From: Ampullaceana balthica
Taxonomy: Eukaryota > Mollusca > Gastropoda > Lymnaeidae
Direction of reading: 5' to 3'
Assembly (NCBI GenBank): GCA_944989445.1
Contig: CALYLW010000213.1
Coordinates: forward strand, 340,501-404,500
DNA: 64,000 nt
In this document: one piece after another, positions 35,208 to 47,966 of the stretch
Position numbering within the stretch: the stretch's first letter is position 1
Layout: the number at the start of each line of letters is the position of its first letter
Notes under the pieces: model-generated
Told to the model about the DNA's origin: nothing
The model's input: only the letters and a program-made list of their open reading frames with translations
Databases searched by the model: none
Made by a program: the position numbers and the translations under genes

Positions 35208-37138
35208 CAAGATGTTGTATACGAGCAGTTGTATACGAGATTACTATAATTTATAATGTTGTATACGAGATGTCTATAATAATAATGTTGTATATGAGAT
35301 GTCTAATAATGTTGTATACGAGATGTCTATAATGTTGTATATGAGATGTCTATAATGTTGTATACGAGATGTCTATAATGTTGTATACGAGATGTCTATA
35401 ATGTTGTATACGAGATGTCTATAATGTTGTATATGAGATGTCTATAATGTTGTATACAAGATGTCTATAATGTTGTATACGAGATGTCTATAATGTTGTA
35501 TACGAGATGTCTATAATGTTGTATACGAGATGTCTATAATGTTGTATATGAGATGTCTATAATGTTGTATATGAGATGTCTAATAATGTTGTATACGAGA
35601 TGTCTATAATGTTGTATACGAGATGTCTATAATGTTGTATATGAGATGTCTATAATGTTGTATATGAGATGTCTATAATGTTGTATATGAGATGTCTATA
35701 ATGTTGTATATGAGATGTCTATAATGTTGTATATGAGATGTCTATAATGTTGTATATGAGATGTCTATAATGTTGTATATGAGATGTCTATAATGTTGTA
35801 TACGAGATGTCTATAATGTTGTATATGAGATGTCTATAATGTTGTATATGAGATGTCTATAATGTTGTATATGAGATGTCTATAATAATAATGTTGTATA
35901 TGAGATGTCTATAATGTTGTATATGAGATGTCTATAATAATAATGTTGTATATGAGATGTCTATAATGTTGTATATGAGATGTCTATAATGTTGTATATG
36001 AGATGTCTATAATGTTGTATATGAGATGTCTATAATGTTGTATACGAGATGTCTATAATGTTGTATATGAGATGTCTATAATGTTGTATATGAGATGTCT
36101 ATAATGTTGTATATGAGATGTCTATAATGTTGTATACGAGATGTCTATAATGTTGTATACGAGATGTCTATAATGTTGTATGTGAGATGTCTATAATGTT
36201 GTATATGAGATGTCTATAATGTTGTATATGAGATGTCTATAATGTTGTATACGAGATGTCTATAATGTTGTATATGAGATGTCTATAATGTTGTATATGA
36301 GATGTCTATAATAATAATGTTGTATATGAGATGTCTATAATAATAATGTTGTATATGAGATGTCTATAATGTTGTATATGAGATGTCTATAATGTTGTAT
36401 ATGAGATGTCTATAATGTTGTATATGAGATGTCTATAATAATAATGTTGCATATGAGATGTCTATAATAATAATGTTGTATATGAGATGTCTATAATAAT
36501 AATGTTGTATATGAGATGTCTATAATGTTGTATATGAGATGTCTATAATAATAATGTTGTATATGAGATGTCTATAATGTTGTATATGAGATGTCTATAA
36601 TGTTGTATATGAGATGTCTATAATAATAATGTTGTATATGAGATGTCTATAATGTTGTATATGAGATGTCTATAATGTTGTATATGAGATGTCTATAATG
36701 TTGTATATGAGATGTCTATAATGTTGTATATGAGATGTCTATAATGTTGTATATGAGATGTCTATAATAATAATGTTGTATATGAGATGTCTATAATGTT
36801 GTATATGAGATGTCTATAATGTTGTATATGAGATGTCTATAATGTTGTATATGAGATGTCTATAATAATAATGTTGTATATGAGATGTCTATAATAATAA
36901 TGTTGTATATGAGATGTCTATAATAATAATGTTGTATATGAGATGTCTATAATAATAATGTTGTATATGAGATGTCTATAATGTTGTATATGAGATGTCT
37001 ATAATGTTGTATATGAGATGTATATAATAATAATGGTGTATACGAGATGTCTATAATGTTGTATATGAGATGTCTATAATAATAATGTTGTATATGAGAT
37101 GTCTATAATGTTGTATATGAGATGTCTATAATGTTGTA
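35208..37138. repeat. 23-bp minisatellite, about 80-90 copies
   Basis: Unit ATGTTGTATATGAGATGTCT plus ATA, about 1.9 kb. Two kinds of variation occur: TATACGAG versus TATATGAG, and an added ATAATA in some units that becomes frequent from about 35880. Copies with CG are concentrated in the left third. Confidence 0.96.
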
Positions 37139-37875
37139 TCGCCTTTAACACACTGTTGAATATCTCTTGTTTTTTTCTTTATTCAAGTAGTAACATGATA
37201 TAGATCATCATTCCTCTGACCATTAGTGTCCCAATAAGTCACATGGACCAGATCTTACTAGAACTTGAGGAAGACATAATCGACCTTGTCCAATAGCTAA
37301 TATACACACCGTAATGAAAGTCTCACCACACCCCAAGTCCTGGTATTTAAAATCCCTTAACCCCACGGTTGTTTAGAATTATTATTGTCGCCATGCTCTT
37401 GCCCCTTTCACTAGAACTAGTGCCAATGTGTCCAACAGTTAACGCCCTTACTTCCTATTGGTGACGTGGTATTTATTCCATACTCCACTGCTCCCCAGGT
37501 GACAAAAGTCGCGTCATGCACTCAAACGCTCGTCGCGTCAATGACTCAGGCGCTACCTTGACTTCAACTGGCAGGGTCCAGTCATGTGTGACGAATAGAA
37601 ATACAAATAGAAAGAGATGAGACGGTAGCACAGTGATTCCCAACTACATGTATTTAAAAACAAAATAGGACTCTAGAAATGTTCAATTATTTTTTTCATA
37701 TCAGAATTGTCCCCCCCCCATAATTATTTTACCCCCCCCCCACCCTCAACGGTTGGATACTGGCATGTTACAGGTTTAAGTTAAACTTTGGTCACGTGTC
37801 GTAAACGTTGTCATGTCGATGGTCTGTGTTGGTGAACAGACAGATAATTGACATAGTCAATTATTACAGTACTAG
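37139..37875. other. No gene seen
   Basis: Non-repetitive sequence with C runs (37711-37742). No exon recognised. Confidence 0.6.
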
Positions 37876-38338
37876 CGTACACCCGTCAAAAATGACGGAA
37901 GTTCTCAGCTGAAATCTATTTATTTTATTAAAAAATTGCACTTTTTTAGGGCGCCTACGGCGCCGACCTTTATCAAAAGCCCAACTAACTTGTCCTTGTT
38001 TGATAAATACCAAATATTAAATTTTCTGAAATGTACACAAAGTATTTAATTTTTATAATAGGGGTTGCAGGGCGACTACGGCGCCCCCTTTGTTTTTTTA
38101 TTCATAATTAACCATCATCAAATACTATTTTTACATTGATCCCTTTTCCAAAATTAAAATATTAGCGAAAACGACAACGTCATATATTTTTTTTTCACAG
38201 CGCATATTTAATTTGCACACCTTTTGGTGCATTGGTGCAGTAATTTGGTTGTTCCTGCTTTCTAAAATTAGTAGCGTCAGGACAGACTGACTGACTTGCG
38301 TAACAATTGCAAATTATATAGTTTTATTACAGACATTC
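37876..38338. repeat. Possible dispersed element, AT-rich
   Basis: Begins CTAGCGTACACCCGTC and has two GGCGCCTACGGCGCC / GGCGACTACGGCGCC blocks (about 37950 and 38072). It ends near GACAGACTGACTGAC. The internal duplication and end motifs resemble dispersed repeats of invertebrates, but no terminal repeats or target duplication were confirmed. Confidence 0.4.
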
Positions 38339-38971
38339 TATTGACATTTTGGTCCCATGGCCTGTGAGTCTGCTAACACGGTCCATGTTTTCTTGTAGTC
38401 CAGACGGGCCGGACTTTGTATATTTTAATAATTTATAACACACTTCACTTTTCCACCAATTAAATCACTCCTCTCTCATCCCGTCCCATGTGTGTTGGAG
38501 CCGTTCTATACCTTGTAATGCGGGCTGGTGTTGTAACAACACGCACCGACCCATCATTGACAATGTGGACGAAATGGTCAAAGTCAAGTGGTCCACTTGT
38601 TAATGTAGGAGGGTAAAGTCGCACTTCAAGTCCAGGGGCAAGTTCGTTGAACAAAACAAGTGGTCTTAAACTCCGCCGTTCAAAGTCGTGTTCTAGAACA
38701 TCTGGTCAGCGTACTCACTAGCCTACCCAGTGCGTGGCTGTTAAAATGGGGAATATCCAGTGACAGGACACAGTGTATGTCCAACATGGGGTCAGTGTTG
38801 TAGCTCTATACGAGCCTAACTTTATTTACGGGCGCTTTATAACACCCAAACACCACCTGACTCTCCTATTTCTACAAATTGTTTGGTTTATGATATGTTA
38901 TGACTTCTAACCGACTCTATCACTCGTCCATCACATTTCTCTCAAAAAAAGTATCACACGTTTGTTCACCC

Positions 38972-39060
38972 AAGGGGCACGGTGGTCGAAAGTCGTGGGT
39001 TCGAGTCTCTGCAATGGCGTGATTTTTCCCCGTGTCTGAATGGTGTGATTGAGTCTAATG
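38972..39060 (+). repeat. Possible tRNA-derived SINE fragment
   Basis: GGGGCACGGTGGTCGAAAGT followed within 20 bp by GTGGGTTCGAGTCTC resembles the A and B boxes of a tRNA promoter, with the middle shortened. It does not fold as a full tRNA and has no discriminator or acceptor stem. It leads straight into the 42-bp array. Confidence 0.35.
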
Positions 39061-39062
39061 GA

Positions 39063-39840
39063 TACCTGACATTAGTTGTCCCTAAGTCCACCCAGCTCTG
39101 ATGTCTGATGTGTACCTGACGTTAGGTTCCCCAAGTCCACCCAGCTCTGATGTCTGATGTGTACCTGACGTTAGGTTCCCTGAGTCCATCCAGCTTTGAT
39201 GTGTACCTGACGTTAGGTTCCCTGAGTCCATCCAGCCCTGAAGTGTACCTGACATTAGGTTCCCTGAGTCCACACAGCTCGGATGTGTACCTGACGTAGG
39301 TTCCCTGAGTCCATCCAGCTTTGATGTGTACCTGACGTTAGGTTCCCTGAGTCCATCCAGCTTTGATGTGTACCTGACGTTAGGTTCCCTGAGTCCATCC
39401 AGCCCTGAAGTGTACCTGACATTAGGTTCCCTGAGTCCACACAGCTCGGATGTGTACCTGACGTAGGTTCCCTGAGTCCACCCAGCTCTGATGTGTACCT
39501 GACATTAGGTTCCCTGAGTCCACCCAGCTCTGATGTGTACCTGACATTAGGTTCCCTGAGTCCACCCAGCTCTGATGTCTGATGTGTACCTGACGTAGGT
39601 TCCCTGAGTCCACCCAGCTCTGATGTCTGATGTGTACCTGACGTAGGTTCCCTGAGTCCACCCAGCTCTGATGTCTGATGTGTACCTGACATTAGGTTCC
39701 CTGAGTCCATCCAGTTCTGATGTGTACCTGACGTTAGGTTCCCTGAGTCCACCCAGCTCTGAAGTGTACCTGACGTTAGGTTCCCTGAGTCCATCCAGCT
39801 CTGATGTGTACCTGACATTAGGTTCCCCCAGTCCACCCAA
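39063..39840. repeat. About 33-52-bp minisatellite
   Basis: Unit built on GTGTACCTGACGTTAGGTTC and CCTGAGTCCACCCAGCTCTG. Some units carry an extra TCTGATGTCTGATG. A block of several units (about 39185-39300) recurs at about 39320-39470. Open frames on both strands are by-products. Confidence 0.93.
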
Positions 39841-40339
39841 CACTGATATGAACCTACCAGCTATATTTTGGGTAAAGAAAAGACGGCAGGGCATTGTGAA
39901 CTCTGCATATACTCCTCTAGTCGTGGTGTTGTACTATTAAAAGGTGCACAAAAAATACGGGTTCTCAAATATTACGAGGTAATTTGGTTAGAATCCTTTA
40001 GTAAGCTTATGGTGTTATTAACGATAACTTGTGTAGTCACATAACAAGAAATAAGTTGTTAGCCCATGTAGTGGGGGGGGGGTGAGTCCAAACTGCCAAA
40101 TAAAGTTGTCACGCTGACCCACCTCCAATCTCGGTCTGGCAAACAGCCCACTTCTTCCCGCCACATGCCGTAATTAAGACAGAACTAACTTTAAAATCGT
40201 ATTTGTGCATCAGGTTAAAATATTGGGGGGAGGGGTTTTCTGGTACCACGTGGCAGTAAAATATTGGCACGTTTTCTGTGGTTCTAGTAAGATGTGGTGA
40301 AAGTGAATAGGTTAGAAGGTGAATGGTGTTTGTACATAC
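39841..40339. other. No gene seen
   Basis: Non-repetitive sequence with G runs (40071-40082, 40225-40235). Confidence 0.6.
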
Positions 40340-40495
40340 GTTTTGAGTGTATATGGCTCATGGTGTGGACGTTTTGAGTGTATATGGCTCATGGTGTGGA
40401 CGTTTTGAGTGTATATGGCTCATGGTATGGACGTTTTGAGTGTATATGGCTCATGGTATGGACGTTTTGAGTGTATATGGCTCATGGTATGGCCA
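40340..40495. repeat. 31-bp minisatellite, five copies
   Basis: Unit GTTTTGAGTGTATATGGCTC then ATGGTATGGAC. Confidence 0.93.
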
Positions 40496-40775
40496 GAGTA
40501 ACCCTGCAGATTTGATAGTAAGCCCGAGTTATAAATGCCATCACTTGTCCTGTCATCCATCATACACGCAATGAGAGACAAGTCCGTAAGTTGCCGTAGC
40601 TGTAGAGAAATGTCTTTTGTCGTCTAGCTAGTTTGACCAGGGAACATGTTTTTTGGGTATTTATTGATTTAAGGTTGAATGGTGCGACATCACCGTGTGA
40701 CCTCAATGGTAGACAACGGTGTGGAGTATTGCATCACCGTGTCAGGCAGATGTTTTGGTGTTAGACCCAATCCCC

Positions 40776-40777
<2 letters not shown>

Positions 40778-40833
<56 letters not shown>
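40778..40833. repeat. (CT)n microsatellite
   Basis: An uninterrupted run of CT dinucleotides, about 55 bp. Confidence 0.97.
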
Positions 40834-40836
<3 letters not shown>

Positions 40837-41368
40837 TTTCTCTCTTCCCCACTGTCTCTTTCCTTCTTACACTCACCAGTGTTGTGAATGCTATTGTTGG
40901 CGTGCTCTGATGTTTTGATTTGGGGTGACACTGTTTCAGTGTTCCCCAGTTAGTGTGGGGACAAATGGTGGGCAACAACTGTTCTGTATGTGGACATTGG
41001 AACTGGCCGGTCAACGTAATACTTCATTAGCTTGGGTCGTGTACATTTCTTATGACTTACTGTGTAACTGTGTGTGAGATGGCATAGGGCGGGGAAAATA
41101 TATCAAAACATGGCGAGTGTACCAACACTTTGTAATCGTGATCAGACAATGATAGGTAACGCACATATCAGGTTACTATCAAAACATTGAGACATAGCAC
41201 ACGTATTAACATACAAGTCACTTATCTACATACAACTCACTTATCAACATACAACTCACTTATCAACACTAGCCATTGGACATTACTGAACTCACAGCTC
41301 ATACGTACTACCCCACAACCTTAATATCAAGTCAAATTACAGCTTACATACCAATAATTTAGTCACCA
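40834..41368. other. No gene seen
   Basis: Non-repetitive except a short CACTTATC(T/A)ACATACAACT duplication near 41220-41260. Confidence 0.6.
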
Positions 41369-42470
41369 ACACATTGCTCGCCACCCAGCACACAACACAT
41401 TGCTCGCCACCCAGCACACCAACACATTGCTCGCCACCCAGCACACCACACATTGCTCGCCACCCAGCACACAACACATAGCTCGCCACCCAGCACACAA
41501 CACATTGCTCGCCACCCAGCACACACACCAACACATTGTTCGACACCCAGCACACAACACATTGCTCGCCACCCAGCACACAACACATTGCTCGCCACCC
41601 AGCACACCAACACATTGCTCGCCACCCAGCACACACACCAACACATTGCTCGCCACCCAGCACACACACCAACACATTGCTCGCCACCCAGCACACAACA
41701 CATTGCTCGCCACCCAGCACACAACACATTGCTCGCCACCCAGCACACAACACATTGCTCGCCACCCAGCACACAACACATTGCTCGCCACCCAGCACAC
41801 CAACACATTGCTCGCCACCCAGCACACAACACATTGCTGGCCACCCAGCCCACAACACATTGCTCGCCACCCAGCACACACACCAACACATTGCTCGCCA
41901 CCCAGCACACCAACACATTGCTCGCCACCCAGCACACACACCAACACATTGCTCGCCACCCAGTACACCAACACATTGCTCGCCACCCAGCACACCAACA
42001 CATTGCTCGCCACCCAGCACACCAACACATTGCTCGCCACCCAGCACACCAACACATTGCTGGCCAGCCAGCACACCAACACATTTCTCGCCACCCAGCA
42101 CACCAACACATTGCTCGCCACCCAGCACACCAACACATTGCTGGCTACCCAGCAAACAACACATTGTTCGCCACCCAGCGCACAACACATTGCTCGCCAG
42201 CCAGCACACAACACATTGCTCGCCACCCAGCACACAACACATTGCTCGCCACCCAGCACACCAACACATTGTTCACCACCCAGCACACAACACATTGCTC
42301 GCCACCCAGCACACACACCAACACATTGCTCGCCACCCAGCACACACACCAACACATTGCTCGCCACCCAGCACACACACCAACACATTGCTCGCCACCC
42401 AGCACACACACCAACACATTGCTCGCCACCCAGCACACACACCAACACATTGCTCGCCACCCAGCACAAC
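41369..42470. repeat. 22-28-bp minisatellite, about 46 copies
   Basis: Core CATTGCTCGCCACCCAGCAC followed by a CA-rich spacer of three lengths: ACAA, ACCAA or ACACACCAA. The spacer length variation shifts frame repeatedly, yet long frames stay open on both strands because no phase contains a stop. Not a gene. Confidence 0.95.
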
Positions 42471-43252
42471 CGAGATGTCCTACAAAGCTGTAGTAGGAAC
42501 ACAACTCCCTCGCCTTGTTGTGCCACACGCACACACACACACACACACTCACGTGTTCCATACAGACTATCGATTCTTTCCGCTCTACTTTTGTCACAAG
42601 GTAGACAGACTCCAGAATAATAGGGTTAAAAGTGGTGTGGATTTTCTTTTTACTTTATTTTTTTCTATCTGAATCAAATGTTGTTCCGGTTGTAAAAAAG
42701 AACAAGAAATTGTTCCACATGACGTGACTAGATAGCAGGACGACTTAGAATAAGTTAATGTTCTGTCCACGAGATAGTCGGTGGAGATAAGGAATAAATT
42801 GGTCACGAAGTCGTTTGGATGTCAGCATTCGGATTGACTTAAATCAGATTTGTGACTTAATGCAAACAGTATGTTTGGGTTGTGCTGATGTATGTGCTTG
42901 TGTTACGTCACGCTGGTGCGGGTGTATACCATCAGGTATTCCAGGAAAGTTATGGGTTTATGACCTTAATGGTTGTGAATTCTTGTAGTGAAACAATTAT
43001 GTGATGAAACGTCCATATTATATATTAATTTGCTGGAATACTATAAACCTTTCTATGGACTTCTACCATATAATTTCAATGTCCAGGTGGCTCGTATTTA
43101 AAGATGACACTTGTAAAATCTTTTTTTTTGTGTTACATTTCTATGATCATTTAATGTGTACATTTCTATAAACTATAACCTTACCATATGAACCTTTACA
43201 CGGCCATTCGATTGATGATAAAGAGGCTATATTTAGAGGTTGATTGTTTGTA
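42471..43252. other. No gene seen
   Basis: Non-repetitive AT-rich sequence with a short (CA)n run at 42527-42549. Confidence 0.6.
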
Positions 43253-43311
43253 TATATAATATATATATATATATATATAATATATATATATAATATATAA
43301 TATATATATAT

Positions 43312-43363
<52 letters not shown>

Positions 43364-43399
43364 TATTATATATATATATATATATTATATATATATATT

Positions 43400-43446
<47 letters not shown>
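43253..43446. repeat. (AT)n tract with phase changes
   Basis: About 190 bp made almost only of A and T in alternation, with repeated AATATATATT switches. It is self-complementary and could form cruciforms. Confidence 0.95.
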
Positions 43447-43449
<3 letters not shown>

Positions 43450-43720
43450 CATATTTTTGCAATGGCCTATAGATATTAGGCTGTAATTCCAATTTGAAAA
43501 ATTGTCGCTTTATCAGTTTAATATTGTAAAAATCAAGTTTACAAACAAAAAATACTAACAATCATTTAAAGTCCAAGATTTTTGTTTTGGTTTCGCCAGG
43601 AAATTATCTACAACCTTTCCATCGTGTGTAACTTTAAAAAAAGGTGGGATGCATAAAAAAAAGTAAGATTTGGTCAATTTTATATTTGCTGCTGTGTAGG
43701 CTACTCTTGCTGTTGTTTTT

Positions 43721-44222
43721 AAATCCCTTATATTAACTTCACCGCCGTCTCTGTCGTCATCTTTCTCTGTCTGTCTTGGGCGGGCGGGAAAACAAAAGTA
43801 AAAAATGACCCACTTCCCGTGATACCATCGAGCTGAAATTTGGCACACGGACCCTTCTCACCTAACAATGCATCGTATCAAAATTTCAGATCGATCGAAC
43901 GTACCGTAATTAAATGTATGCATTTTTAGTTTATCCTTATATAACGTATGTAATTCAAATTCACTGTTTGTTATTGTTTTTTTTCCACGTGAGAGTTTGA
44001 GTTGACGCGACCCATCGAAGTACGGGCGTGCTTTTGTTTACATTTTACGTGTCACGCTGAGCTCGGTCAAGCGATCGGTGACCAGACTTTCCCCCCTCTC
44101 CCCTCCCCACCCCCACCCAGGGTTATGAAGCAAAGTTGAGTTAAGACAGATGCAGTCTGTAAATGTTTGTCGCGTTTGAAAATAATCAATACTGTTAGTT
44201 ATGTCTCATATATAAGGGATTT
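43721..44222. mobile_element. TIR-bounded dispersed element, unit 1 of a tandem triplet
   Basis: Starts AAATCCCTTATATTAACTTC and ends with the inverse ATATAAGGGATTT. Contains TTGGGCGGGCGG, AAAATGACCCACTTCCCGTG and CGAGCTGAAATTTGGCAC. Related fragments are at 51634-51850 and 56976-57150. No transposase. The class is unknown. Confidence 0.65.
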
Positions 44223-44258
44223 ATAGTCAAAAACTTTGTTTTTACGGGTTTGTTTTAT

Positions 44259-44634
44259 AAATCCCTTATATTAACTTCGAAATCTTGTCTCGCTGTCTTG
44301 GGCGGGCGGAAAAACAAAAGTAAAAAAATGACCCACTTCCCGTGAAGCCATCGAGCTGAAATTTGGCACATGGACCCGTGTCACCTAACAATGCATCATA
44401 TCAAAATTTCAGATTGATCGAACGTACCGTAGGTAAATTAATTCATTTTTAGTTTATCTATATAAAACTATATGTAGCAGTCGCTATTGTTTACATTTTA
44501 CGGGTCACTTGACTTCACGCCAGCCATCGGTGACAACATCTCGTGTTTTAACCAGGTAGAATTCACTCAGTTTCAGGCTGTAAATGTTTGTCGCGTTTGA
44601 ACATAATCAATACTTTCAGTTCTGTCTCATATAT
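44259..44634. mobile_element. TIR-bounded dispersed element, unit 2, internally shortened
   Basis: Same left end as unit 1. The middle is shortened and the right end stops at CATATATAG, losing AAGGGATTT. Confidence 0.6.
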
Positions 44635-44665
44635 AGTCAAAAACTTTGTTTTTACGGGTCTTTTT

Positions 44666-45164
44666 AAATCCCTTATATTAACTTCGAAATCTTGTCTCTC
44701 TGTCGTGATCTCTTCGTACGTTGGGCGGAAAAACAAAAGTAAAAAAATGACCCACTTCCCGTGATACCATCGAGCTGAAATTTGGCACATAGACTTGTGT
44801 CACCTAACAAGGAATCGTATCAAAATTTCAGATGGATCGAACGTACCGTAATTACATTAATGCAATTTTAGTTTATCTGTATACGGCATATGTAATTCAA
44901 TTTCACGTTTTGTTATTGTTTTTTTCACGTGACAGTTCAGTTCGCTCGTTGACGCAACATCGTCGATGTACCGGCGTGCTTTTGTTTACATTTTACGTGT
45001 CACGCTGAGCTCGGTCCAGCGATCGGTGACCAGACATTTCCCCTCTCCCACTCCCTTCCCCCGAGTTATAAAGCAAAGGGGAGGTAAGACGGATTCAGTC
45101 TGTAAATGTTTGTCGCGTTTGAACATAATCAATACTTTTAGTTATGTCTCATATATAAGCGATT
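44666..45164. mobile_element. TIR-bounded dispersed element, unit 3
   Basis: Left end AAATCCCTTATATTAACTTC; right end ATATAAGCGATTT with one change. The spacers between units (TATAGTCAAAAACTTTG and TTTTACGGGT) are themselves repeated, so the triplet arose by tandem duplication of element plus flank rather than three insertions. Confidence 0.63.
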
Positions 45165-45214
45165 TATAGTCAAAAACTTTTTTTATACGGGTTTGTTTTA
45201 TTTAAATTATTTTT

Positions 45215-45900
45215 TAAAATTTAATTATGTTTTTGACAAAATTGCTTTGACTTAAAGTTGAGGCCAGTCATTCTTGATAGGATGTTTATTATTGACGGAA
45301 ACGACTCCCCCGCCCCCACCCCCCTCTCTCTCTCACATTTGTGACACCAGGTTGTTCCTATGCCCCCCCCCTCCCTCCGTGTATTTACTGTGACCGAGCT
45401 TTGTCCTAGGTGACAAGGGAAGACAACTAAAATGTGGACTCCACGTGGTTCACTACTGTCGACGACATCGAAAGAGAACCCATTTGTCCACAACTGCAGT
45501 TCACTTAATTCCATTGTGTACAAGTAGCACTCATCAACCGACGTACATCAATCAGTCAACGCGTCCTGTCTCGTCGTTGGGTTAGAATTTACAAATTAAC
45601 ATTCCTACTAATGAATGCACAAGTCAAAGGTTGTTTGTTTCAATGCAGCGCCAATGGGAAATACATTCGTGTAGTGTAATAATATAAATACTGTGGAGCA
45701 ATATTTTATTCCCATTTAATGCAGTGCAATAGTTTACCATGTGGGCCATCGATACAATGGCTCAACATAAGAGCCATATGTGTAATGGGGTTAACCCATA
45801 AAAGATATTCGTTTTACTCTTTTGAAGTCGTCAATAAATGACGTCTCCTGCCTAAAAGGGGAGGGGGTCACGCATTTTTGTCGAGGGGTGTGTTTAAGAA
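45215..45900. other. No gene seen
   Basis: Non-repetitive sequence with a C-rich run at 45307-45375. Confidence 0.6.
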
Positions 45901-46189
45901 ATCTGACGTCACATAATCAATTATTTATTTATTTATTTATTTTTTGGGTGGTGGCATTTTTGTGACGTCGTCATATTGGAGGGGGGGCTAACTTTTTGTG
46001 ACGAGGGTTGGGGTAAAAATCGGCAAAAATCGCGTGACGTCATTTATGGACGCCCCCAAAGCTTTGACCAGGGCTGGTCTTAGAAATTGCGGGGCCCTAT
46101 GCGACTTAGTATGTGAAACGGATTGCGTGGGGCCCAGTTTGGGTAGGGATATAGAATCAATAAGGATAATGTGTGAAAATTAAGATAGG

Positions 46190-46322
46190 CGGGGCCCCCT
46201 CCCCTGTGCGTACGTACACATTCAGTCGAGACCCCCCCGTACGCATCCATACGCAAAATGCCGTTAATTGAAGACCCCCTTCCCCCCCTCCTTGTGTACG
46301 TAATATATGGATGGCCCCCAGG
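46190..46322. repeat. Dispersed repeat, GTAATATATGGATGGCCCC end
   Basis: Contains TACGTACACATTCAGTCGAG and ends GTACGTAATATATGGATGG. The stretch at 51858-51970 is the same family inverted (GGGGCCATCCATATGTTACG, TCTCGACTGAATGTGTACG). 54280-54412 is a third, shorter relative. Confidence 0.65.
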
Positions 46323-46443
46323 TTTGTTGTTGTACGATCACACTGAAGACAGAATACATACCGGCGCTATTTCAACATTACAATTGAACAGAAACTTCGC
46401 TGCGCATGTACCGCCAAAACCATCTGCCATCATTACTTAGTGT

Positions 46444-46655
46444 CCAATGTTACCTTTAGGCTTCGCGGCCGCGCATATATCTGACTAGTGCCGCGCAGCA
46501 GTTATGAATTTTACCACGCAGCAAATTTTGATAAGAATAATATGGTATATGTGTTTTTGGGGTGCAAAAGTTTGGACTAAAAATTGATGGTGTGCAACTT
46601 TGCACGCGATTTTGTCATTTTGCACACGGACCAACGAACCTAAGAGGGAACATTG
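46444..46655. mobile_element. hAT-type MITE (family B)
   Basis: Starts CCAATGTTACCTTTAGG and ends CTAAGAGGGAACATTG. Flanks CTTAGTGT (46436-46443) and CTTAGTAT (46656-46663) match in 7 of 8 bases. Same family as 18036 and 31571. Confidence 0.8.
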
Positions 46656-46663
46656 CTTAGTAT

Positions 46664-47202
46664 GCGTGCTGCCTTGATAAAAACATATTTATTTCTGTAT
46701 TATGTGTACCGCTAAAGTCAACTGGATTTTTCTTTTAGTGTGTTCCTTCTTTTAAGCAACTAACAGCTGTTCGTGGAGATGGCTGGGATGTTAACGGCGG
46801 TTGTGTCAGCATGTCATGTTGACGGTTTGGTGTATGTTTGGGGGGGGGGTTGCCGCTCAACTCTCCTGGTCCGGAATCGGACACTTAAGTGGTCAAGTTG
46901 AATGTAAATATATGTGCGTGTAAGCCTGGCTTCGGAAACCGTTAGATTTAGTTTAAAACTGAATGTAGATAATACTGCTGTGGAGCTAGTACTGTGAGCA
47001 GGGAGTTAAAGGCGAGCCATTCACAAAAAGTGATGGATGTCATTTATAGGCGTGGAATTTATTACCCAACTAGCAACCGTTAATTGTTACCAATATATTA
47101 CCTAACTAGCAACTGCTTACTGATCTATTTCACGTGTTCCTGGAAATATGTATAAAATAATTGTTTTTGAAACCAGTTAGAAGGAATTTATTTTGTTGTA
47201 AA
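46664..47202. other. No gene seen
   Basis: Non-repetitive AT-rich sequence. Confidence 0.6.
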
Positions 47203-47442
47203 GGAAGTCTATGTGTAACAGAAGTCTATGTGTAACAGAAGTCTATGTGTAACAGAAGTCTATGTGTAACAGAAGGCTATGTGTAACAGAAGTCTATGTG
47301 TAACAGAAGTCTATGTGTAACAGAAGTCTATGTGTAACAGAAGGCTATGTGTAACAGAAGGCTATGTGTAACAGAAGTCTATGTATGTGTAACAGAAGGC
47401 TATGTGTAACAGAAGTCTATGTGTAACAGAAGTCTATGTGTA
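47203..47442. repeat. 17-bp minisatellite, about 14 copies
   Basis: Unit AAGTCTATGTGTAACAG with AAGGCTATG variants. Confidence 0.94.
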
Positions 47443-47696
47443 CAATTTGACTTTTTTTGAAGAGGCTCTTGCTGGCCAGTGGAGTGAAACTGTGTTAGCA
47501 TTTAATGCAATTCATTTCCTCTGGGATGTGGACAGGACCGCTAACACAGATAAGACGCTATCAAAATATTTTGGGTGGAGCTGGCTGGTGCATTGTATAG
47601 CCGAGTTCACATTCACACATCGTTTGGTGATATGGATTTATGTTATCTTTGAAGTCCTTGCAACTTTACCCCCTTTGTTCGATCAGTATCTTTCGC

Positions 47697-47966
47697 GGGA
47701 AACTTATTACAACCAACAAAAGATATATGTATACGAATGTCTGGTCTATATGTATACGAATGTCTGGTCTATATGTATACGAATGTCTGGTCTATATGTA
47801 TACGAATGTCTGGTCTCTATGTATACGAATGTCTGGTCTATATGTATACGAATGTCTGGTCTATATGTATACGAATGTCTGTTCTGCGGCAACTTATTAC
47901 AACCAACAAAAGATATATGTATACGAATGTCTTGTCTATATGTATACGAATGTCTGGTCTGAGGTT
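47697..47966. repeat. 23-bp minisatellite with a duplicated flank
   Basis: Unit TATATGTATACGAATGTCTG plus GTC, about ten copies. The left flank AACTTATTACAACCAACAAA recurs at about 47891 followed by two more units, so flank plus array edge was copied. Confidence 0.92.

Noticed and set aside
38972..39010. tRNA gene
   Set aside because: A and B box-like motifs are too close together and no acceptor stem pairs. Kept only as a weak SINE candidate.
41337..42544. Cys/Trp-rich frames that could look like secreted repeats
   Set aside because: Several frames on both strands are open over the same array. No signal peptide or start context was convincing.
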